Positions 55,199 through 64,000 of a DNA stretch of 64,000 nt are shown in pieces. The first letter of the stretch is position 1, and the number at the start of each line of letters is the position of its first letter. Under the pieces are notes generated by a model that had not been told where the DNA came from, made no database searches, and saw only the letters and a program-made list of their open reading frames with translations. The translations under genes and the position numbers were made by a program. Origin of the DNA: Amphiura filiformis (Eukaryota > Echinodermata > Ophiuroidea > Amphilepidida > Amphiuridae); contig NC_092640.1 in the NCBI RefSeq assembly GCF_039555335.1, positions 36,512,784-36,576,783 of the forward strand, written 5' to 3'.

Positions 55199-55587
55199 AC
55201 CCAGGTTGATCCGTGAGGGACACATGCTCATCCATGGGAAATCCATGGACTCGTACAATCAAAATGCACAAGCCTGGATAGCCAGTGTAGCCTGAGGCTA
55301 ATAAGATGCATACTGGCCCAGATAGCTGTTATAAACAAAGCAAGAAATGGAAGAATATAGCAAGGAAAAGGAGAAAGGAGAGAAGGTCACTCCCAAACAC
55401 AATTGTCCAATACCGGTATTACTCTTAGCCCTTACTTCGTGAGAAAGGAAATCTACTCCGTGGACTAAGAAAAACGTTTACTAAAAGAGTTTCTGTCGTG
55501 CATGTAAAGAAATATTTCTCAATAATACATATACTTAATGTAAACTTCCTTATTTTTTGACAGTATAGATAATATCTGAATATAGCC

Positions 55588-55744
55588 ATGGCCAACAGAC
55601 GATTTCCTAGGGAGGCTATCAATCTTCAAGATCGTAGTACTAGTGATAGACACCAGCTGACTTCGACGAATGAGGCGTTTGATCCTGAAGAGCAAACGAC
55701 CTACCTGACGCCTCAGCAGAACACTGGTGCCTCGACTGATCAAG
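55588..55744 (+). CDS. Exon 1 of the TSP1 membrane protein
   Basis: ATG (gccATGgcc context) and 52 codons plus one base, donor CAAG|GTGATT. Starts MANRRFPREAINLQD. Confidence 0.65.
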
Positions 55745-58700
55745 GTGATTGAACAATGTTTAATTACGAAAGTTGAGCACAAATCATGTTTCAGGGAATG
55801 TGGTATTTAACACGATAACTCTGCTTCAGTGTGGAATATGTTACTGACTGATCTTCATAGATACCACGGCATGTACAACCAAACCATGTTTGACAAACAC
55901 AAAGGCCGCTGCCAAGTGTAGTCCGACGAAAAGGACCTGTTTTTTGGTTACCAACTATAATACTTATCATGCACTGCTCAAGAAAGATTGACCGCGAAAT
56001 TCCACTAACCGCCCCACCCGATTTTTTTTGGGCGGAGCGGTCACTGGACTTTCGCGATTTGTCTTTCTTACGCCATATGAGATAGTGGTCATAGTCTGAG
56101 CTGAACATAGTCTGGTAAATAAGAAAAAAAAAGGTCCTACTCCTTGGACTAGCCAATGATGCGACCTCAACTGAAGAAATGAAAACCATGGAAATAACTA
56201 GGTTACTTCATGCGACAATTAGGAAATCAGACAAATGATCGGGTCCTTGTATTTAATATTATTTATTTTTTACCAAACCGACGTCCCACATAATACGCGA
56301 GAGTACAAAAATTATAACTAAACCTTCAAAATCAATGCAACGTATGACACAGGCGAAGCCTAGCTTCTTGCACATTTGTATCAGAGTAATATGTCACTTT
56401 TTAAAATATCATACATACAATACATAAAAAAAGTTATAGCCCTCTCTGAACTAGTACATAGACATACAACTCGTACCTTATCAACATTTTATTACAAAAT
56501 AATGTATGTTATTCCTCTTAATGGGTCTTTTAATATACATGTAAAATTTACAAAGATGATGATTATCATAATTACAGTATATTATTACATAACGTTGTTT
56601 TAATCAACTAAAGGCCTGATTAAAAGTATGGTATAAAGATATAATATAATATTCAGTTATAAAGTAATCTCGAGAAGGGCCATTACCACTAATCAAAATG
56701 TCCCACACTGCTGGTTCGATTATAAAAACAGTGGTGCTTGTCTGGTTCCAATATAGTCGCCTTCAGGCAATAAGAAAGGAACTGTCTTGATTAACCCATT
56801 CCTAGATTGTCAGTAGCTGCTCACAGTAGCGTACCCATGGGGGGGGGGGGGGGGTATAGATGGTACCATCTACAACCTCCCTGAAATAAAATGAAAGAAA
56901 AAAGTGCCTCGCTGACAAAAAATGAAAGAGGAAATCTGGAAGGCAAAGGAAAAGAAAGGGGTAAGGAGCCCCTTTTCCACCAAAGTTCAACCCTGATCAT
57001 GGGCCAAAATAGTGTAAAATACAACATTTTGCCCGCTGCACGCGCATATTGTCATAGTAAAGCTCTTTTCATCCCATAATAATTTTTTGTGCGCACATCA
57101 TCTCTCTTAAAAAACAAAACCGTATATGTATTGTATGATGCAACTGCCATTTTTTTCGTCTGTGCCCTCGAAATTGTATTTGCCCCCCCCCCCGACTAAG
57201 AAAGCTGGCTACGCCCCTGGCTGCTCAAAATATTTATGTTACCTACACTTTATATAGTATATCACTGTCCTTTTTAGTATTAGATTATTCTTTGTTTTCT
57301 ACTAACAGATCATAATGTATATGCCTTTGTTTTATAATTATACAACAGATCATGAAGCTGCGTCAAGATACAACGAGTATACATCTTTAGGACCTCGTGA
57401 TTCTGAAAGCACACGTTCTTATACGTTACCTATATCTAGTCCTCCAAACACGAGCGGTACGTAAGACAAAAATAAATAAAACTAAACGAATGTGTTTTTA
57501 CAAATACCGGTATTTCAGTTATTTGACAATTTCTTTGCACAATTATCAAATATTTATTAATATAGCTTCTTCCCCCTGCCAATCATATAATTGAATCACT
57601 ACCTCCTTCCGAGTACAGTATGCTTCAACTATATTTATAAATACGTATACGCACATGACCACCTCCGCGCTGCCATAACAGCTTGTAGACAGTAAGTCTC
57701 GAAGTGACCTTCTACACAACGGGTGGTCTTCATGTACATTTGAATGCAAAGGTGCGAGGCAGTAAACAACACGAGACTACTGTGCAGCAAAACTTGGTTC
57801 AAGTTTTGTTCAACTTTGTGATTATATTGTAAACATTTACGTCGATAAATATTTTATAAATATTTTTCACCTTTTCGCTTCCAATTGATGTAAAAAAACC
57901 CTACACTCATTCACACTATACAGTGACGGAACTGAATCATAAAGCACCTGGTCGGTGCTCTTATGAGGGGTAATTTTAAACAATGGGTCATTTCGTCGGT
58001 CGCAACACATAGTGGCGTACGTGAAGGACAAAATACGTTTCCGATCAAAACGTTTTTGAAGGATATGGTACTAGTAACGGAGTCAATACTCCTCCACGGT
58101 TATCTCTCAGTGGCCCGATTCGATTTGTAATTGAAGTTTATGGTTCAAACTATTAAACTGTATCTTTAATAGTTAACAAGGAATAAATATTATATGATAA
58201 TAGCTAGCTCTAAACCTATACGCCACTATGTGAAACGGAAAATTTTGAAAATCACTCTACGCCACTATGTGTTGCGACCGACGATTTGAAGTGGTATTTT
58301 AATTTATGTTAATTAATTTATGTCAATTTAGTGAAAAAAATTAAAATCCTCTGCCTTTGTTTTGAGATTTTTGACGATACGCATTAGAGTTCATTTTACA
58401 CGGTACACACTTGATGTGCGAAATAAGCCAAAAAGTGTCCCAACTCGTCAATTAAGTAAATCGGGAATAGCGTTTAAACCTAAAACAAGGAAAGACACCA
58501 AGTAAAATTTCTGTTAGCCAAGATATTACTGATTCTACTGCATAACATTTATGCCATGACCCCTTTTATTTTTGCCTGAAAAACAAAAATGCTAATATTA
58601 TTGCTAATCATGAAGGTCGATTTGCAAGCAAGCTTGATATACGTGGAAACGACAAAAGTGGCCCAACTCGTTTAAGGGACGGTTTATATAAACTCAACCC

Positions 58701-61700
58701 AGAAAGTATCGAAACGATTATAGATGGTCAGATATATCGGGAACTGAAATATATAGCAAAAACTTATTTAATGTATATTAAGCGCAGCTTTCTTCTGCGC
58801 ATTTTGATACCTCTTTTGTTGCTCTACGATACCATTTGGTTGAGTTATGGGCGCTTGAGTGGCTTCAAGTTGGATTTTGACAGTTTTTAATGTTTATAAA
58901 GCACAGCTTTCTCCTGCGCATTTTGATACGTCTTTTGTTGCTGTACGATATCATTTGGTCGAGTTATGGGCGCTTGAGTGGCTTCAAGTCGGATTTTGAA
59001 AGTTGCACTGAGCTTTTTTAAGCCAAATAGCGAATGTTATGTTATAAATTGACAATCAGATGCCTGTTTAGAATGTGACAATGCGCTATCAGATCACGGC
59101 CAAGTTACAGCAAGAAGGTAAACAATTATGTAGGCGCAAACCTGTCAGCAGTCTCTACAAGGCGCGAATTCGGTGCGGCCAATGTCGTGTCATAAAGATA
59201 TCAAGAGAGAGGGAGAGAGAGACACATAGACAGACATAGACGAGAGAAGGTAGACTGTCAGGCATAGTTTTGTTTGTTTTCTGAAATATTTGTTTTCCTT
59301 ACTTTAGCTGCTCAAAATGAGGTTAACCCGAAACCAACAAGAGTGAATATGAACCCTTCATACGACTACATAAAGGAATCAGGTAAGTGTAAACGATATC
59401 TGTGGTATTACATAGAGAAAGTGATGTATATCAATTTTTGGAATAGATTTAGGCTGTATGTCAAGGCCACTGGCTTTTTCAAAATCTCGGTTTTGTTTTC
59501 TAATCAGGTTAATAAGACTAGAAAACTGGAGAAACAATGTGCAGCCGGACTGTTTTGAATAGAGTTAGGCTATCCATTACCTGATTACGTCAATTTTAAT
59601 CGTGGACGTGCTCGCATTTAATGTGAAAAGTGCACGTTTGGCAATTCATTATTAAAAAGATATGTGGGTAAGTATTTAGGCCTACACCATGAGTTAAATA
59701 CTTCAGTGCTCTGCATTATTTACGGATTATTTCAACGTGCATATCATACTGTAGCCATACCTAGTACCTGACTGTTTCCTTTGCTCGCGAATATAGACCT
59801 GCTAAATTATTCAAAGACATATTTTGTATGCATAATCAAAACACCTACGGTCAGATTATTAAAATGGTAAACTTAGAAGAAAGATTTTGATAACAGCTTC
59901 CATTGAGAGTTTAACTACGACAATGGGAAATCAGGTGGCCGGCAAAACAAAACTAAAAACAATTTAAATTTGAAAGGACACATGTTATCACAATCAATAA
60001 CCTTTATAAAGGTAATAAATTTAGACCATAGAACGAACGATCCAGAACGGCAATGACAATTAAAATGGCAGCACAATTTGTTGGATCTATGTATTGAAAG
60101 TGACAATTAAACCACCTGTTCGTATCTTATCTGATGTATTGTTCTGTAGAATCCGTCTTGTAGTAGGCTTACAGTGATTTGATGCCGAGTAGGCAAAGGT
60201 CTGTATTTCCTCAAAAACCTTTGCCAAAAGTCGCACGACGATCATTGACAAAGTGGTATTGTCATGTCATCTGATATTGATTATAATTATTGCATTTCAT
60301 TAATACTATTATATAATTTTGCTGTCATTTTATTTCTTTAGAGAAAAAAAGCAACGGAAACAGATGCACTTTTACATGCAATCGATATGCTGTGATTATA
60401 TTGATTATAATCGCAATTGTTATTTTTGGCATTCTCGCTGTAGCCATCTATGCTGCAGCAGCCGTTGCAACTACGTCAACTATTGTGATTCAAAATGAGC
60501 GGAAAGACACGGGTAAGCACGAGTCTGTCTAATGCGGTGATTTGAAAGAAAGAGAGTAGGAATCGCGTTTCCTTAGTGGCGTAGCGTTATATTATGTTTG
60601 TATTTTTTAGTGGACGAGTTTGGCTTATTGCTTTTTTATTTTAATCCTTGTTGTTAAAAATAGGGGGCTAAGTCGATGCTAATTTGGTAGGGTAATGTTA
60701 TAATTTTGTTAATGTTATTTGATTCTTATAGAACATATATCAGTGACTATATATTTCAGTTCCAAGCTATAGTAAAGGTGATCTTGTCCTTACCCCTCGG
60801 TCGAAGGTCATACGGCCAATTTTAATTCATTTCTTGTCTTTTTTCTACTTCCCACGACTGTGTGGTGTCAGTTGGGTGCCCATAACCATACGGGGAACTG
60901 GTTCTTTGGCGGTTAAGTACATAACCACCATTGACCACAAACGAGTTAGGCCTGTAAAATATCACTTGGTCACTTTTAATGTTACGCATATAAATACCGC
61001 AATAGCAAAATCAAAGCTATTGCCTTTCACCGCAGCGCAGCAAAAAAACACACCAACCAAACAAACAAACAAACAAAAAAAACAACAACAAAGAAATATG
61101 CCATTGTGACAAGGTTATTTCCAGCGGGATTTCCAGTGGCGTAGCATTAAGTTGATGGGTAGCTTCCCTGAAAGAGGTCTTGCCCCCTCCCCTTGATACC
61201 CACATGGAATACTGTCAACCATGATTGTTAAGATCAAATGTTGCCCCCTTGAAATTTAGCTTACCCGCAATTGCCGCCCTTTCCCTATGACAAATTAATG
61301 GCTACGCTACTGGTTATTTCCATCGTTATATACTTATTAGTAAACTGGACGGCATGGGGACCATTCAGTCAATGTGATGTTACGTGTGGGACAGGTACGG
61401 TTATTAGAGAGCGCAGCTGTCAAGATCCAGATAAGTCGGGTGATGCATGCATCGGTACTGACATTGAAATGGCTTCATGTTTGATAGAAATCTGTGGGGC
61501 AACATCTTCATTGGGTAAATATTTTTTGTTTTCTAAAAATGTAAAATTAGCGCAATTGATGATGTTACTTGTAGCTCAAGTAATATTATGGTGTATTGAT
61601 TCGTATTATCACAATTATTACACTTGTTGGAAAGTTTCAAAAGAACGCTCTGATAAACAGTCCAGGGGAGCCAAATACAATCCGCATATCTACATTTAAC

Positions 61701-64000
61701 GCGGGTGATGGAACGCGGTTTAAAATTCCCGCTAAAGCTACATCATTTCATATTTTAGGTGGGACCCAGGTATAAAGCTGCCATTGAGGTATAGGAATGC
61801 TTGGAATTGGATTCGTCAATACATTGTTCTGGGACTGATAATGGTTTTGATCTATTTAAAATATTTTCTTCACAGATAGTGATTCCGACGATTCCCCAAT
61901 TTCAGTGAGCACCAAATCAAGTCCCGTGACTGGAAATATACCAACAGGTCAGCTACATTTATGATCCTATTCAATCAGATATAACTGTAATTAAAGATAG
62001 CATGAATGAAAGCAAACAAGTTACTTACTTTAATTAGGTAAGCATTAAAACGAAAGTTGGTAGGTATTAGGAAATTCAGATAGACGATATTTAAAAATAT
62101 GAATTTTTTAATTCAAAGCTGACAAATCCAATGATTCACTAACTTCAGCGATCACCCGCGATGTGCCTGGAAATATCCCAACAGGCCAGTTATTTTAATT
62201 AAATTCATTGTTGTTCAAGCAAGTCACTTGGGTTCATTTGAGGTCATTTGACAAAATAATATGTTAATTCTTCACAAACTTGCCTTTTTTGAACTAAAAA
62301 TGCAGCTGGGACATATTTTATGCACCACGTATTGACTAATCTACTTGTTTTGTTTATTGTTATGTATTTTTTTTAATTGTTTTTGGAAAATCTGTAAAAT
62401 AAGCACAGATGACACCACGTTAGACCATGGTTATTTGATGCTCTATTCGATTGAATTATCGCACCGGTTCAAACATCTCTAGTTGGATTGTACCGATGAC
62501 TCTTTATATAAGCGAGGTTTTAAACCATCGCTGCCTATTTCTAAAACACTTTATTTACAGGTGCCGTTTCCGGTGATACCAAAACTTCTGTGATCACAAA
62601 ACCAAGTCCTGTAACTAGCAATATTCCTACAGTTCAGTTACAACAGACTGAAAAAGAATTAAAGTATCAGTTATTTTTACCCCTGTGTATTCTAAACTAA
62701 GACAGCTATGTCACAATTAGAACAAGTAGCCAATAGCTGAATATTAAGCTCAGATTTAAGAACTCATTCGTTGAAATCGGTCAAAAAATACAGACACGGT
62801 GATTCAAATTCCTAGTAAGAAAGATGCAAATTCAAAGATTTAATGCCACTTAGATTTACACAGAAAGCTGTCTCGCTTTTTGTCGATTAGAACATTATGT
62901 AACTTTTGATTTCGTTCCTTCCTTGGGTTTTCAATCATCGTTTCTTTAATTCTCAACTCATGAGGTCTTAAATAAGAGGTAAAGGGTACGTGTATATATT
63001 TGCTACTGGTTTTAATTTTGATATATTTGTCTTTGCTCAGCATATAGACGAATCCATCGAACCAAGTGATGGTCAGGATTCAGTCAGCCATTACTGGGAC
63101 CCGTCTGCACCAAACTGGTCCTGTTACTGCACAATTGGGTGGATTAAATCCGCTTAAAATCGATGTTGAATTGTATTTTGCTGTACACTTTCATCTTTCT
63201 TTTGTCTACGTGTAACACGGGTGATGGAATGCAGTTTAATATCCCCGCCAAGGCCACATCATTTCACATTTTAGGTGGAATAGCCCTAAGGGGGGGGTCA
63301 GCTATTGCTGCCATTGAGGTGTAGGAATGCGTGATAAACTGATCCTTAATTTTTTTCTGTGTTTATGTATGATCCTACTCAATCAAGATAAATTTATGTT
63401 TTTCAAAATACCATAAATTTTGATGTAAAATTAGTCAGAAAGAGGTAGGTAAGTATAAGCATTTGTATAAGAATAAGCTTGGTCACATCAGTGCAAACTA
63501 GGTTTGATGTAAAATATTATTTTATATTTTAGGAAAATTATAGATTGATTTTCACGGGATACTTACTGATTTCATATTACTTAGTGAAATGAGTGCCTTT
63601 TACCGGAGCAAATCCAAAAACAACAAGTCATGTCATATTGATAGTGAATTGGTTATTTCCCTTATTTTATAATATTAGTATACTGGACGGCATGGGGACC
63701 ATTCAGTCAATGTGATGTTACGTGTGGGGAAGGTACGGTTATTAGAGAGCGCAGCTGTCAAGATCCAGATAAGTCGGAAGATTTATGCATCGGTACTGAC
63801 ATTGAAATGGCTTCATGTTTGATAGAAATCTGTGAGGCAACATCTTCATCAGGTAAATAGTTTCTATTTGCTAAACGTGCCCCCAATCGATTTGAATATT
63901 TAGAAGATCCCATAAGGAAAAATTGCCGAAAAACGGCTTGTGCCCACCAATCAGACCCACCCACCCACCCACCAATATGATGACTCACGCTACGCCACTG
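55588..64000 (+). CDS. Type II membrane protein with thrombospondin-1 repeats and Ser/Thr-rich linkers (runs off the window)
   Basis: Exons: 55588-55744, 57349-57456, 59308-59382, 60342-60512, 61341-61514, 61876-61947, 62119-62184, 62561-62632 and 63679-63852. All junctions are phase 1 and all internal lengths are multiples of three. Residues 1-125 are cytoplasmic-type (no signal peptide), with Tyr motifs (YNEYTSL, YDYI). A transmembrane helix follows (YAVIILIIIAIVIFGILAVA), preceded by basic residues, so N-in/C-out. The ectodomain begins with a TSP1 domain (WTAWGPFSQCDVTCGTG, six Cys), three 22-24-residue linkers (S-x-x-P-V-T-x-N-I-P-T type), and a second TSP1. TSP1 domains bind glycosaminoglycans and matrix, and WxxW is a C-mannosylation site. 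An acceptor-like TTTTTTGACAG at 55562 suggests a 5' leader intron. The 62119 exon has a GC donor and the 62561 exon has TT instead of GT. No named orthologue. Confidence 0.8.
56824..57219. mobile_element. 396-bp hAT-type element with perfect 8-bp duplication
   Basis: CAGTAGCGTACCCATGGGGG at the left and GCTGGCTACGCCCCTG at the right, flanked by GCTGCTCA (56816-56823 and 57220-57227). Lies in intron 1 of the TSP1 gene. Confidence 0.88.
57349..57456 (+). CDS. Exon 2 of the TSP1 membrane protein
   Basis: Acceptor ATTATACAACAG, donor AGCG|GTACGT; 108 bases. Ser/Thr/Tyr-rich cytoplasmic part (RYNEYTSLGPRDSEST). Confidence 0.68.
57994..58283. mobile_element. 290-bp inverted-repeat MITE
   Basis: CGTCGGTCGCAACACATAGT at the left and its exact complement at the right (26-bp termini). 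A third copy of TACGCCACTATGTG lies just inside the right end. ATTT lies on both sides. Intron 2 of the TSP1 gene. Confidence 0.85.
58774..59008. repeat. Two tandem units of 119 bp
   Basis: The unit AGC(G/A)CAGCTTTCT(T/C)CTGCGC through GGGCGCTTGAGTGGCTTCAA repeats once with about 90% identity. Confidence 0.88.
59308..59382 (+). CDS. Exon 3 of the TSP1 membrane protein
   Basis: Acceptor CTTACTTTAG, donor TCAG|GTAAGT; 75 bases. Reads AAQNEVNPKPTRVNMN then PSYDYIKES. Confidence 0.7.
60342..60512 (+). CDS. Exon 4 of the TSP1 membrane protein (transmembrane)
   Basis: Acceptor TTATTTCTTTAG, donor ACGG|GTAAGC; 171 bases. Carries a Lys/Arg/Cys-containing juxtamembrane stretch and an about 25-residue Ile/Val/Ala helix. 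Confidence 0.78.
61122..61312. mobile_element. 191-bp hAT-type MITE just upstream of a TSP1 exon
   Basis: Perfect 8-bp duplications GTTATTTC (61114-61121 and 61313-61320) flank CAGCGGG...GCTACGCTACTG; inner GTGGCGTAGCATTAA and TTAATGGCTACGCTAC are inverted. It ends 28 bases before exon 5. The sister copy of this intron (63652-63659) has one uninterrupted GTTATTTC. Confidence 0.9.
61341..61514 (+). CDS. Exon 5: thrombospondin type-1 domain 1
   Basis: Acceptor ATACTTATTAG, donor TTGG|GTAAAT; 174 bases. W-x2-W-G, CDVTCGTG, R-E-R-S-C and three further Cys fit TSP1. About 96% identical to the exon at 63679-63852. Confidence 0.88.
61698..61800. repeat. Intronic segment duplicated at 63213-63337
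   Basis: CGGGTGATGGAA(C/T)GC(G/A)GTTTAA, CCCGC(T/C)AA(A/G)GC and ACATCATTTCA(T/C)ATTTTAGGTGG recur in order at 63213-63337, showing that the duplication of the TSP1 gene included introns. Confidence 0.8.
61876..61947 (+). CDS. Exon 6: Ser/Thr/Pro-rich linker 1
   Basis: Acceptor TTTTCTTCACAG, donor ACAG|GTCAGC; 72 bases, class 1-1. Reads DSDSDDSPISVST then KSSPVTGNIPT. Confidence 0.65.
62119..62184 (+). CDS. Exon 7: linker 2, GC donor
   Basis: 66 bases, class 1-1, similar to linker 1 (ends V-P-G-N-I-P-T). The donor is ACAG|GCCAGT; GC-AG introns are rare but functional. The acceptor (AATTCAAAG) is weak, so it may be a decayed exon. Confidence 0.45.
62561..62632 (+). CDS. Exon 8: linker 3, altered donor
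   Basis: Acceptor TTTATTTACAG is good; 72 bases similar to linker 1 (TKTSVITKPSPVTSNIPT). The donor position reads ACAG|TTCAGT, so the standard site is lost. A GT one base upstream (ACA|GTTCAG) could be used and would shift the phase to 0. Confidence 0.45.
63033..63160 (+). CDS. Possible alternative terminal exon of the TSP1 gene
   Basis: After the acceptor TTTGTCTTTGCTCAG (ends 63039), a phase-0 reading is open for 38 codons to a TAA (HIDESIEPSDGQDSVSHYW...). It would join only the shifted donor of exon 8. Chance openness is possible. Confidence 0.22.
63213..63337. repeat. Second copy of the duplicated intronic segment
   Basis: See 61698-61800; carries an extra G-run insertion near 63288. 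Confidence 0.8.
63679..63852 (+). CDS. Exon 9: thrombospondin type-1 domain 2
   Basis: Acceptor TATAATATTAG, donor TCAG|GTAAAT; 174 bases. Same domain as exon 5 with few changes (CGEG for CGTG, SEDLC for SGDAC). The gene continues beyond the window. Confidence 0.87.
63990..64000. mobile_element. End of another GTGGCGTAGCC-family element cut by the window edge
   Basis: The window ends in GCTACGCCACTG, the right terminus of this hAT-like family. Confidence 0.45.

Noticed and set aside
1-64000. CRISPR arrays, bacterial operons or phage genes
   Set aside because: None seen; split genes and transposon types show a eukaryotic genome, and the tandem repeats lack unique spacers of fixed length.

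Overview
This is animal nuclear DNA: AT-rich, with long introns, split genes using GT-AG splice sites, several non-LTR retrotransposons and dozens of short inverted-repeat DNA transposons (MITEs). The 2A/PHD-bearing retrotransposon, the RTE-like element, the hAT-type GTGGCGTAGCC repeats and the very frequent 8-mer TAGGCCTA suggest a marine invertebrate, most likely an echinoderm or related deuterostome. The taxon is inferred, not proven. No bacterial features, rRNA or intact tRNA genes were seen.

Layout. 1-3.8 kb: a broken CR1/L2-like retrotransposon encoding a 2A-like peptide, a PHD finger, an APE endonuclease and a reverse transcriptase. 3.8-12 kb: mostly MITEs and foldback repeats, with a possible terminal exon at 8.4 kb. 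12-15.2 kb: a complete four-exon minus-strand gene for a LIM-domain protein of about 165 residues. Its last exon is followed by an (ACT)n tract and a striking minisatellite carrying octamer and CRE motifs. 15.2-21.9 kb: repeats, microsatellites and perfect palindromes. 21.9-35.5 kb: a minus-strand gene for a small secreted cysteine-containing protein, with a TATA box, a signal-peptide exon, an EGF-like exon and a terminal exon. One of its introns holds a repeat array with six candidate micro-exons, five of which keep the frame. Its first intron is full of dead retroelements and MITEs. 35.5-47 kb: retroelement remnants (one long RTE-like copy with an internal deletion) and a composite of two near-identical MITEs around a larger inverted-repeat element. 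47-52.6 kb: an intronless minus-strand gene for a tandem GT31 glycosyltransferase, flanked by two candidate exons of another minus-strand gene. 55.6-64 kb: a plus-strand gene for a type II membrane protein with an alternating thrombospondin-1 / Ser-Thr-rich linker ectodomain. All its core exons are class 1-1, and it runs off the window.

The genes do not form an operon or an obvious pathway. The secreted protein, the GT31 enzyme and the TSP1 membrane protein all belong to the secretory route or cell surface. The LIM protein is probably an intracellular adaptor. All exon structures were read by eye from splice signals, phase agreement and domain continuity, and need transcript evidence.
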